A stretch of 64,000 bases of DNA from DGNJ01 sp002388905 (GCA_036843405.1 DAITSJ010000010.1:46080-110079), one strand, 5' to 3'; positions 40,460 to 48,655 are shown, counted from the first letter of the stretch. Numbers and translations: made by a program. Notes: generated by a model from the letters alone, not told the origin.

Positions 40460-41110
40460 ATGAATCAGCCACGGGACAGACTGATCAAGCAGTTAACCGC
40501 GGATTTACCGTCGGTCAGCGTCGTTCGCGCGGGCACGGCAACCACTGCCCTTTGGCTGGGGTTCAGCACTGTTCTGGTAGCCCTGTTGACGTTGGCCGTT
40601 CAACCTTTCCGCCCCGGTTTCGAGGAACAACTACTCGAGGTGCCACGCTTTGCCCTGGAAACCGTGATCGGAGTGATAGCGATCGCCCTCACGGGTACGG
40701 CCGGACTCAAATCTGCCATTCCGGGCAGCAACGCCCCAGGCCTGACGCGTTGGGCCGTCGCCGCCACGGCGCTCTGGCTGTCAAGCTACGTGGCGGGCCT
40801 TTATATCCCCACGCTGGAATCGACAATGGTTGGCAAACGGCCCCACTGCGCGCTGGAAACCTTGCTCTATTCCGCGCCGGCGTTAGTTGTGGGAATTTGG
40901 ATCGCGGGACGGCGATATGTGCTTAACTGGCCGCGCACCGCAGTCACCATTGCCGTTACTGCAGGCGGAATTCCCGCTTTTCTGATGCAACTGGCGTGCA
41001 TGTATGGCGCCAGACACATTCTGCTGACTCATTTCGCACCGGTGTTGCTGGTTGCCACCCTGGGTCTTTTTATCGGGCTGATACTCCAGCACCGGTCAAA
41101 CCACCCCTAA
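40460..41110 (+). CDS. DUF1109/NrsF-family membrane anti-sigma factor
   Basis: 216-aa protein with six predicted membrane helices (starts near residues 30, 65, 95, 130, 155 and 190) and short loops, preceded by a 25-residue cytoplasmic N-terminus (MNQPRDRLIKQLTADL). Size, topology and position directly after an ECF sigma gene fit the DUF1109 family, whose member NrsF holds Caulobacter SigF at the membrane. It would sequester the sigma factor until an envelope signal arrives. The ATG at 40460 is the first in-frame start. The signal sensed is unknown. Confidence 0.85.
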   Translation: MNQPRDRLIKQLTADLPSVSVVRAGTATTALWLGFSTVLVALLTLAVQPFRPGFEEQLLEVPRFALETVIGVIAIALTGTAGLKSAIPGSNAPGLTRWAVAATALWLSSYVAGLYIPTLESTMVGKRPHCALETLLYSAPALVVGIWIAGRRYVLNWPRTAVTIAVTAGGIPAFLMQLACMYGARHILLTHFAPVLLVATLGLFIGLILQHRSNHP

Positions 41111-41122
41111 TTTCTCCGCCAC

Positions 41123-41148
41123 GTAACTAAACGTGCCTCTCTTACGAA
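41123..41148 (+). promoter_or_regulatory. ECF-type promoter P2 upstream of the secreted peptide operon
   Basis: GTAACT (41123-41128), exactly 16 nt, then CGAA (41145-41148), preceded by CCAC and followed by ATAGA as in P1. It lies 72 bases before the ATG of the secreted double-glycine protein, so it would drive that gene and the peptidase and porin genes after it. Confidence 0.78.
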
Positions 41149-41157
41149 ATAGAAAGA

Positions 41158-41177
41158 GAGGGATGCTGATATCCCTC
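41158..41177 (+). other. Leader hairpin of the secreted peptide operon
   Basis: GAGGGAT and ATCCCTC form a perfect 7-bp stem with a 6-nt loop just downstream of the predicted transcription start of P2. It would sit near the 5' end of the mRNA and could stabilise it. Confidence 0.45.
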
Positions 41178-41220
41178 GATCCGGCAACACTTGTTGATGT
41201 AAGTAAACGTAGGTTCAAAA

Positions 41221-41553
41221 ATGAAACGACTGACTCTAACCGCAATGATTGCTGCTGGCCTGGCCACGGGTTGGGCTCACGCCGCAGTGCCACTGACCGA
41301 CGCACAGATGGACAGGGTTACCGGCGGGGCGGCGCCCTCCCCCACGGGCTTTGTTTGCCCCGTCATTACTACAGAGAATGTGCTCCACGCCAAGAACGGC
41401 GGCGAACTGGGGATCGAAGGATACTACACCGTCGGCGGCCCCGACGTCCGCGTGCCCATGCATGCCACCAACGGCGATGGCAATGGCAGTCCCGCCGGGC
41501 CGTTTTCGGCGCCGGGCGATACCGACTACACCGCAATCTGGTATACCCAATAA
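41221..41553 (+). CDS. Secreted protein with Sec signal followed by a double-glycine leader
   Basis: 110 aa with three parts. Residues 1-21 are a Sec signal peptide ending AHA. Residues 22-36 form a short leader, AVPLTDAQMDRVTGG, ending in Gly35-Gly36 and typical of C39-peptidase substrates. Residues 37-110 are a 74-residue mature part rich in Gly, Pro, Asn, Asp and Thr with a single Cys (46), HAKNGGELGIEGYY, and VPMHATNGDGNG. I recognise no named family. It precedes a C39 peptidase and an outer-membrane barrel under one ECF-type promoter, so it is the likely cargo. Amyloid or adhesive function is inference from the Fap analogy only. Confidence 0.82.
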   Translation: MKRLTLTAMIAAGLATGWAHAAVPLTDAQMDRVTGGAAPSPTGFVCPVITTENVLHAKNGGELGIEGYYTVGGPDVRVPMHATNGDGNGSPAGPFSAPGDTDYTAIWYTQ

Positions 41554-41610
41554 GACCGGTTTGCCTCTGCGGACCCAGTCCCGCAGGGGCATCCACCCGG
41601 TGCGTGGATC

Positions 41611-42258
41611 ATGCTCGCTAGAAGTTCCTGTCTCCTGCTGATAGCCCTGGCGGCTGGGTTAATCCTGCCGGCCACGGCCGCTGGCGATCAAGCCGTTCTA
41701 TCCCTGTACGAAGCGCGATCCGACAAGCTTATCCTGCAACAATTCGACCTGAGTTGCGGGGCTGCTGCACTGGCGACCATTCTCCGCTATCAACACGGTG
41801 AAAACGTAAATGAGCACCAAGTCGCCCTGGAGCTTATCCGACGCGAAGCCTACCTGAGCAATCCTGAACTTGTGCGAATCCGGCAGGGCTTTTCCCTTCT
41901 GGACATGAAGCGGTACGCAGCGCGAAGCGGCTATCGCGGCGAGGCATTCGGCGATGTCACTCTCGACGAGCTTCGCCGTCTCAGACCGGCCATCGTTCCC
42001 ATACGCCTGCACGGATACAATCACTTCGTGGTGTTTCGGGGGATACTGGGCGGTAACGTGCTGCTTGGGGATCCGGCCTTCGGTAACCGAACCCTGCCGC
42101 TACACCGGTTTGCCACCGCCTGGATCGACTTCTCCGAACTTGGCCGGGTAGCATTTTCCGTCAGTCGCCGGGATGGATTGATTCCGCCCAATCAACTCAC
42201 TGCCAAACCGGCAGACTTTCCCGTACTGCTGCCTGTCGCAATGGGGAACTCGAGATGA
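41611..42258 (+). CDS. Periplasmic C39 double-glycine peptidase, FapD-like
   Basis: 215-aa papain-like cysteine peptidase of family C39. A Sec signal peptide (1-24, ending ATAA) sends it to the periplasm. The catalytic set is complete: Gln43 and Cys49 in LQQFDLSCGAAALATIL, His138 in GYNHFVVFRG and Asp154 in LLGDPAFG. There is no ABC-transporter or membrane domain, unlike bacteriocin exporters, so it matches FapD of the Pseudomonas Fap amyloid system. It most likely cuts the preceding protein after its Gly-Gly. Its stop overlaps the next start (ATGA). Confidence 0.88.
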   Translation: MLARSSCLLLIALAAGLILPATAAGDQAVLSLYEARSDKLILQQFDLSCGAAALATILRYQHGENVNEHQVALELIRREAYLSNPELVRIRQGFSLLDMKRYAARSGYRGEAFGDVTLDELRRLRPAIVPIRLHGYNHFVVFRGILGGNVLLGDPAFGNRTLPLHRFATAWIDFSELGRVAFSVSRRDGLIPPNQLTAKPADFPVLLPVAMGNSR

Positions 42259-43382
42259 CACTGTCATTGCCCTACCGCCTTTTACTTCCCATTGTATCCC
42301 TTTTCGCTGCCGCGTCCGTGACACTCGCCCAACCCGGTAATTCAGTCACAGTGGGGCAATTACGGGAGGAGCTCGCCGAGCGGGACAAAGTGATTATCGA
42401 TCTTCTCCACCGTGTCAAAATGCTGGAAAATTCTCTCCAGGAGAATACGACGTCCCAAGAACTCACCGACATCGCAACACCGGTATCCGGGAATGAACAA
42501 CCGGAGGACAACGCCCCTGCGCGAGGCGCCTTGGAGGTGGATGCGCTGGCTGCCGAGCGAGCATTGGAACGCAGCCTCGTCCAGCAGGGCGCCCGCCTGA
42601 TGAGGCCGGGCCAGATCGAAATTGCACCAACGGCCACCTATTCGCGCCTCGAATCCCCATCCATGGTGGCATTGAGCGCTACCAATCAGGCAACCGTGAC
42701 CCCGCGGGTCGAACGGGATATCCTGGACTGGAATCTGAGCGTTCGTGTCGGGTTACCGTTCGACGCCCAACTCGAAGCCAATATGCCTTACCGGACGGTT
42801 CATCGCAGCACCTCATTCAGCGCGTCAGACGGGTTCCGCCCCACCGAGACCCGCACCGGATCAGGGCTGGGGGACTTAACCATCGGTCTGGCGAAACAGA
42901 TCAGCCGCAATTACAACTGGCAACCAAGTGTCGTGGCACGGGCTGTCTGGATCACCGGCGCCGGGGAGGAACGCGCAGACGGCGTGTCCCTGGGAACCGG
43001 CAGCGAAGGCATCGGCGCTCGCCTCAGCGCCTACTGGCGCAACGACCCGCTCGTTTTTCTCATGACAGGCGGTTACACTCATTATCTCGACGACGATTTG
43101 CGCCCCGGCGACAGGACTGACTTTTCGTTGGGAACCGCCCTGGCGGTGAGCCCCGAAACAGCATTGACGTTTTCCCTGGACCAAAGTTACTCGAAAGAGT
43201 TTGAACGGAAAGGCAGGACGCTCCCCGGGACAGACAGCCTGTCATCAGTATTGAACATAACCTCGTCCACGATCCTCGGTCGCGGGCTGCTGCTACGCGT
43301 CAATGCCGGCGTGGGCCTGACAAATGACGCACCGGATTATCGATTAGGCTTCTCTCTGCCCTTCCGTTGGAACCGACACTAG
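42255..43382 (+). CDS. Outer-membrane beta-barrel secretion protein with N-terminal coiled coil, FapF-like
   Basis: 375 aa: signal peptide (1-25, ending TLA). A coiled coil (about 33-65, VGQLREELAERDKVIIDLL... with Leu/Val/Ile heptads) and an acidic linker follow. From about 115 comes a beta-barrel domain of alternating strands ending in FSLPFRWNRH. The entry to the barrel, GARLMRPGQIEIAPTATYSR, resembles that of FapF and other MetA-pathway-like porins. FapF is a trimeric barrel gated by its N-terminal coiled coil that exports amyloid subunits. Overlap with the peptidase gene implies a common mRNA. The export role is inferred. Confidence 0.8.
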   Translation: MTLSLPYRLLLPIVSLFAAASVTLAQPGNSVTVGQLREELAERDKVIIDLLHRVKMLENSLQENTTSQELTDIATPVSGNEQPEDNAPARGALEVDALAAERALERSLVQQGARLMRPGQIEIAPTATYSRLESPSMVALSATNQATVTPRVERDILDWNLSVRVGLPFDAQLEANMPYRTVHRSTSFSASDGFRPTETRTGSGLGDLTIGLAKQISRNYNWQPSVVARAVWITGAGEERADGVSLGTGSEGIGARLSAYWRNDPLVFLMTGGYTHYLDDDLRPGDRTDFSLGTALAVSPETALTFSLDQSYSKEFERKGRTLPGTDSLSSVLNITSSTILGRGLLLRVNAGVGLTNDAPDYRLGFSLPFRWNRH

Positions 43383-43662
43383 AATTTACCCGGCACACCC
43401 GGTTAACGGGCCATGTGGGATACACAACCGGGCAATCCAGCTATGAGACCACGTTAAACATGATCGCCAGATCAAAGGCGTGAACGGGTGTCACAGTTGT
43501 TCTCTTCGAGAGGCCTGATATCAACCCTTTCTTCTGAAAAAGGCCAGTTTACTAAATTGCGGCAGGATAGGCAGGAAGGTGGTTGCGCTTCGAAGAGAAC
43601 CTGTAAAACTCATCTCAGCACAAGGTAACAGCCGCTATCCCTCAACCCGGTATGATCGGCCA
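43383..43662. other. 280-bp convergent gap with a split 11-bp inverted repeat
   Basis: No gene was found. GTTCTCTTCGA (43499-43509) and its exact reverse complement (43590-43600) face each other 80 bp apart. No U-rich terminator is evident for either of the two convergent operons. Confidence 0.4.
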
Positions 43663-45360
43663 CTAATTCCGAGCCAGGTCCCCTGAAGAGACTCGCTCTA
43701 CCCAGAGCGACACTTTTTCCGTCGCCTCATTCATTCCATGGCCGATCAGCCAGACGTCAGAGGGTGTTGCAAATATTTCATCAATGGTTACACGGTCGGG
43801 GACGGAGACAGACACTGCCGGTTTTTGCTGCCCGTTGTTGTCGATTGGCAGGATCAAGGCGTCATAATCGCTACGGCTATTTCCCTGGGCCAAGAGATAG
43901 ATGGTTCCGTCCCTGCCGGCAGCAAAATCTTCGAACTTCACATCCAGATCATCGCCAATCGGCTCCAGATAGAGTTCGCGGCGAACGCCATCCAGCCCAA
44001 TTTCGACAAAGTGTTGGCCATGAACAGGAGGCTCCATATTGCGGTTGGCGACGATTCGCATCAGCAGGCCATAACCCTTCGCGGTCGGCTTGATAACGCG
44101 CAGATTACGGCGCGCACCGGATGCGACCTCGGATTCCTGCATAAGACGCATCTGCTCCTGGCTTTGCGCCATGCGCTCCGTAGCAGGCAGATCCCTGGGT
44201 GCGCTCATTTCCCCCACCCACATAAGATCGCGTTCCAGGTCGGGACCGAGGGTCATGGATTGGGTATCGGAATCAGTAATCAGGAGACGCATTTCGCGGC
44301 CCAGGATACCGCGCACCTCGCGGTTACCGACCTCATGAATGACAGGCTCTTCCATCAGGCCGCTGAGCCCCCGCTCGTCAAGCGCCGAGATGTCGAGTGC
44401 CAGACCCGCGCCGCCGGTATGGGCCGGGAACGTAAAGCGGATCATCTGGCGGGCATGTTCCAGGCGATTGGTTCCCTTGCCGACTATCTGGCCGTCAGGC
44501 GTGACTTCCATCCATCCGGAAACGGAGACCGGCGGATCGGCGCGTCGTCCGCTGAATTGAGTCGTGGTAAAAATCGCGTTCCCGTCAAGCGTGATGGCTC
44601 TGAATTGTGCCCAGTTCCAGCGTTCGTCTTTCGGCCCGCGGGGGTGCGGGATTTCGTTGGAGGAAAGCACATTTCCGTCGGGGATGGACCAGACTTCGAG
44701 ACGCTCCGGCTTGCCTGATCCCAGAGCCCGCATCTGGACGAGAACCTTGTCCTGGCCGGGAAGTAGAGCCATGGTCACCGTCTCCAGTGCTTCCTTGCTG
44801 TAAAGGCGATGCTGGTCGGTCTCACCATTTCCTGCAATTTCAGCCACATACACATTGGCGGTCCAGGGTCCGGCCTGGCCCTGCTCCAACGATGGCGAAG
44901 TCGAATACAGGACGCGCAGCTTGCCGTCCGAAAAATCGACATCGTGGTACCAGTATTGGAACATATCCTCCGGCCGGTCGATCCACTGGCCCTTATCGGG
45001 AATGGCATCGACCGTCGTGCTCTGTCTGATCTGGCGTTCCGGTTTTGACGCAGCAGCAGATCGGGCTGGCGCCGTGTCCGCTTGCCCGGGAAGCGGCGAT
45101 CCGATGCCAGGGGCATTCAACATCGTGTCCAGCCGATCAAGCATGTTACGCACGTCTTCTTCCTTTCCGGCACCGCACAGGTAATCGGCCGACTGGCGCA
45201 TACCTTGAACGACCTGGCGCTGGCGGTCGTTCAGACCGGGATCAGCAAGGCGCCGATCCAGTTCAGCGATTTCCTCTTCGCAGGCAGCGTATGCGGCCGG
45301 CCCGGCAATTATCGAGCCCAGGGCAATGGCGCCAGCGGCAAAAACGGATAGAGGCGACAT
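43663..45360 (-). CDS. Secreted protein of unknown function, probable beta-propeller
   Basis: 565-aa protein with an N-terminal signal peptide (about 1-26, ending AYAA). A helical segment (CEEEIAELDRRLADPGLNDRQ, quoted as EEEIAELDRRL and LNDRQRQ) and a low-complexity linker lead to a large domain of repeated short strands (WYHDVDFSDGKLRVLYST, MALLPGQDKVLVQM, TIYLLAQGNSRSDYDALIL). The spacing resembles a beta-propeller, but I recognise no family signature or catalytic motif. It lies 64 bp downstream of the metalloprotease gene on the same strand and is probably co-transcribed with it, perhaps as a partner or inhibitor. Confidence 0.6.
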   Translation of the reverse strand: MSPLSVFAAGAIALGSIIAGPAAYAACEEEIAELDRRLADPGLNDRQRQVVQGMRQSADYLCGAGKEEDVRNMLDRLDTMLNAPGIGSPLPGQADTAPARSAAASKPERQIRQSTTVDAIPDKGQWIDRPEDMFQYWYHDVDFSDGKLRVLYSTSPSLEQGQAGPWTANVYVAEIAGNGETDQHRLYSKEALETVTMALLPGQDKVLVQMRALGSGKPERLEVWSIPDGNVLSSNEIPHPRGPKDERWNWAQFRAITLDGNAIFTTTQFSGRRADPPVSVSGWMEVTPDGQIVGKGTNRLEHARQMIRFTFPAHTGGAGLALDISALDERGLSGLMEEPVIHEVGNREVRGILGREMRLLITDSDTQSMTLGPDLERDLMWVGEMSAPRDLPATERMAQSQEQMRLMQESEVASGARRNLRVIKPTAKGYGLLMRIVANRNMEPPVHGQHFVEIGLDGVRRELYLEPIGDDLDVKFEDFAAGRDGTIYLLAQGNSRSDYDALILPIDNNGQQKPAVSVSVPDRVTIDEIFATPSDVWLIGHGMNEATEKVSLWVERVSSGDLARN

Positions 45361-45424
45361 ATCAGCGGCCCTCTTGCATCAGTATTCCTTTTAGCTGTAG
45401 GTCATGGACTGGGATTACTTGCCA

Positions 45425-48400
45425 TCACTCCACCGGTTGCAGTTGGGAACACATCAAAGCAACGCCTGTCAGATAGTCCCTCGGCGCCAGTTGTGTACCG
45501 TCAGCGAAATAAACTTTGACGCCGGTGGCAACAGTTCCGTTCTCGCAGGTCGAATGGCCCTCCCAGGATCCGCAATTTACCCGCTCGAACAGTACTTTCG
45601 TCTGAGTATTGACCCCCAAGCTGCCGTCGTCCTTAATGCGCTTGGTTGTGACACGCACACCCTTGACCCGCTTGTCCGCCTTGAGGCCGGATCTGCACAC
45701 CTGGAGCTTGACAATGCCTTGCGAGGCATCTGAAATCCTCCTTGTTGGTATTTGATCTAAGGCAGCGCCACCGGTGCCTCCTTCACATTTGTCGATATCG
45801 AATGAAGCGGTATTACCCCCGGCAAGTCTATTGCCTTTTAAGTCAACTCCACAGGGTTTGTCTTTTCGCTCCGTGGTGCCCAGACTACTTAAGATCGCCT
45901 GCTGTTGATGGAATGTCTTTGTGACCTCGTAACTGCCCCGGCTGCCGGAAATATCGCCGATGCGGTAGACGCGTCCGCCATATTGCAGCTTGGCTCCTGC
46001 TGCTTTCAGCCCTTGCCGCCGCGTCGCAAGGCCGGTATCGCTCCCGGTGTCGCCTCCCTGCGGCGTGTCCGCTCCGCTTTCGGTTGCATCGACATCGCCA
46101 CCACTTCCGCCGCCGGTGCCCGTGGAACTGCCGGATTCCAGCGCATCCATCAGTTCCTGCTGCTGTCGCGCGGATTCTGCTGCCTTCTGGAATTCTTCCG
46201 ACTGCGCAAAGCGCTCCGTGCTTTCCTGTACGTTCGACGGCACCCCTGGAACCGACCCCTGGTTTCCGCCGGATTCAAGTTGTTCCATCAATTCCCGCTG
46301 TCGCCGCTGCGTTTCGGTCGCCTCCTGGAATTCCTCGGACTGGGCCAGGCGATCCAGGTTCTCCCTGACCCCTGAGGGCACACCGCGCACCAAACCAGAG
46401 CTGCCTTGCGTTGGGCTGCCTCCGGCGGATGCATTTTTTTCGGTTTCGCCAATCTGGTCGCGGCCGGCGACTCTCAGTGGCCCGCCGTCGCGTATGGAGG
46501 CAATCGCGTTATCATCCATGTCCCCCGCATAGATGCGCACGTCGTCGATGGCCACATCCTCGGCAAACCAGCCACCTTTAAAATTGAGTGCGCCTATATA
46601 GATATACCGCTGAGGCTCGGCCTCGTCGTCACCTGGCAGCGTTGCCAGGGGCTGGTTGCGTTTTCTCTCCTTTTGCTTCACGACGTCAAGATCCGGATTC
46701 GGGAAAGTCTCTGCCAACGCTCCGTTGAAGAGGCGCACAGTATGGCTTTCGTAATTCCATACACCGGCAATGAAGCGCCAGCTGTCGGCACCAACCTTAT
46801 CGCCTTCATAAAGAACGGGCCTCTTGCCGGCGGATTCTCCCCGTACGCGCTCATTGCTCAATCTCAGCCCGGGCGCGCTGCTGGAGGGACCAGTCGAGAC
46901 GATGTATCCGTCGCCATCTTCCCCGTAAAGCTTTACCCAGGCGGTGATGGTGAGTTGCGGGTAGCTTACGAAATCGATATCCACGGGCGCGGCGATGACC
47001 GACCTTTGTTCAAACAAGTAGGCCTGCCCGAATTTACCGGGTACCGTTTGCGGAGGAGCTCCACGCTCGGCATAGATTTGCCCATCTTCGCCAACGGTGT
47101 TCGATGGCGAACCGTCGAGCGGGAAATGCGCAATCAGCCGGCCACCTGCAGCTCCTGACATTTTTGGTTGGGACGCACCGGCCGGCTGTTGCTGGCCGGG
47201 AAGGATGCCCTGTTCCTGCTGCGTGGGATCGGTGAACGCCGGCGATTCCACGGATGAACTGCCGCTGAGGTCCCGGTCCAGGTTCTGCAGTTCGCCCACG
47301 GGTTGCCGGACTGAAACCGGTGTTTCGACATCCGGATCAGTGGGATCCATCTGCGCTAATTCGCGGGCTTTCTCGCTGACCAGGTCTTCCGTGGGCAGTG
47401 GCGCCACATATTCGCCGGAGGCCGTTTGCTCTTCGTCCGGTGGTGGCGAGGTATGTTCTCCGGCATCGGCGCTTCGCAGGGATTCGGCCGGTTCGAGGCT
47501 CGTTTTCGTACCGAAACCATAACGCCGCGTAACAATCCAGGGATAAACCCCTTTAGCCCAGTCTCTGTTGGCCGCCCAATTCATGGGCGGGGTTACACAC
47601 ATGGCGTATTCGTCACCGCCCAGGGCCCTACAGTCGCGAAAATCAGCGGGATTTTTCTTTTCCGGATATTCATCGTCCAGGCCCATGGTATGCCCGAATT
47701 CATGGGCGATTACTGCGCCCGTGAAACCCGCATAAAGCGGATGCGGCTTGTGTGGCGAGGCGCGATACATGGGCCGGGAGTTCTTGTTGTGATTGAGCCG
47801 GATCGGCCATACGCCCGCTCCAAACGCGTCCAGCTCTTCCGCCGACACTTCGTTCAGATTGACGATCTTGACGCGGACGTCGAACCCGGGCCGCGACCAG
47901 AACCGTTGGATCGTGTCGCGCCAATACTCCATTAGGTGGTGCGTTACTGGGATACCGTCGATTTTCTCGTCCCGATTCAGCCGGCAGGCATTCGGCCAGC
48001 CGCCCGGGGTCTGGACCAGGCCACGGTCAATGCCGCCAAATTTGGTTTGCGTGGTCGCGCAGACTGTGTCGGCGATACCCAATTGCCGCGCCAATGCCAT
48101 CGGGATGTCCAATCGATCCGGGAATTTCAAGCCTGGAAAATGGAATTCCGCGACTGAGGTCAGGATCCAGGTCCCGCCCTGACGTTCAAGCCGATAGCCG
48201 TAACGTTTCGGAGCGACATTGAAATAACGGATGGTGCCCCTGACGATGCGCGGGGGCATTGTTTTCGGGTACACGTATTCGGCAGGTGCGATGTTTTCGA
48301 GCCCCCGGCCCAATGAGTCCCTCGCGCGATTACAGGCGATGACGCGGGCATTGTAATCATGCACGCCGCGATAGCTATCTTGACCGTAAGGCTCTTCATA

Positions 48401-48655
48401 CGGGCGTTTGGCTTCTGTACGGTGTTGCTGCGTCAGATGCTTTTCCGGATCGCACAGATTCGCCTCCGCCATTAGCGGCAACAGAGCGATCATGCTGGCG
48501 CCAAGCAGAATCCCGATGCAGCGTCTTGGCAGTGGCTTTCCGGTTATATCTTTCCTAAATACGCGCTCCTGCAGTGCACACGCACGGAATATTCCGTCGT
48601 GGCGAGGCCGAACGGGCGCGCCTGGAGAAGGAGTGGGGAGGAAGAAGCGATCCAT
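45425..48655 (-). CDS. Large secreted metzincin-type metalloprotease with LamG-like domain
   Basis: 1076 aa. A 45-residue polar start precedes a signal-type helix (about 47-66, ending AEA). The N-terminal catalytic domain holds HEFGHTMGLDD at 318-328, the metzincin zinc motif HEXXHXXGXXD, and a downstream MCVTPPMNWA that may be the Met-turn. A Pro/Ser/Glu-rich linker follows, then a LamG/concanavalin-like domain (about 500-690: LIAHFPLDG, LTITAWVKLYG, FNGALAETFP, VAIDDVRIYAG). Two tandem helical repeats (about 756-840), a Gly/Thr/Ser-rich hinge and a Cys-rich beta domain complete it. AGGGGG precedes the ATG. Its substrate is unknown. Confidence 0.78.
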   Translation of the reverse strand: MDRFFLPTPSPGAPVRPRHDGIFRACALQERVFRKDITGKPLPRRCIGILLGASMIALLPLMAEANLCDPEKHLTQQHRTEAKRPYEEPYGQDSYRGVHDYNARVIACNRARDSLGRGLENIAPAEYVYPKTMPPRIVRGTIRYFNVAPKRYGYRLERQGGTWILTSVAEFHFPGLKFPDRLDIPMALARQLGIADTVCATTQTKFGGIDRGLVQTPGGWPNACRLNRDEKIDGIPVTHHLMEYWRDTIQRFWSRPGFDVRVKIVNLNEVSAEELDAFGAGVWPIRLNHNKNSRPMYRASPHKPHPLYAGFTGAVIAHEFGHTMGLDDEYPEKKNPADFRDCRALGGDEYAMCVTPPMNWAANRDWAKGVYPWIVTRRYGFGTKTSLEPAESLRSADAGEHTSPPPDEEQTASGEYVAPLPTEDLVSEKARELAQMDPTDPDVETPVSVRQPVGELQNLDRDLSGSSSVESPAFTDPTQQEQGILPGQQQPAGASQPKMSGAAGGRLIAHFPLDGSPSNTVGEDGQIYAERGAPPQTVPGKFGQAYLFEQRSVIAAPVDIDFVSYPQLTITAWVKLYGEDGDGYIVSTGPSSSAPGLRLSNERVRGESAGKRPVLYEGDKVGADSWRFIAGVWNYESHTVRLFNGALAETFPNPDLDVVKQKERKRNQPLATLPGDDEAEPQRYIYIGALNFKGGWFAEDVAIDDVRIYAGDMDDNAIASIRDGGPLRVAGRDQIGETEKNASAGGSPTQGSSGLVRGVPSGVRENLDRLAQSEEFQEATETQRRQRELMEQLESGGNQGSVPGVPSNVQESTERFAQSEEFQKAAESARQQQELMDALESGSSTGTGGGSGGDVDATESGADTPQGGDTGSDTGLATRRQGLKAAGAKLQYGGRVYRIGDISGSRGSYEVTKTFHQQQAILSSLGTTERKDKPCGVDLKGNRLAGGNTASFDIDKCEGGTGGAALDQIPTRRISDASQGIVKLQVCRSGLKADKRVKGVRVTTKRIKDDGSLGVNTQTKVLFERVNCGSWEGHSTCENGTVATGVKVYFADGTQLAPRDYLTGVALMCSQLQPVE

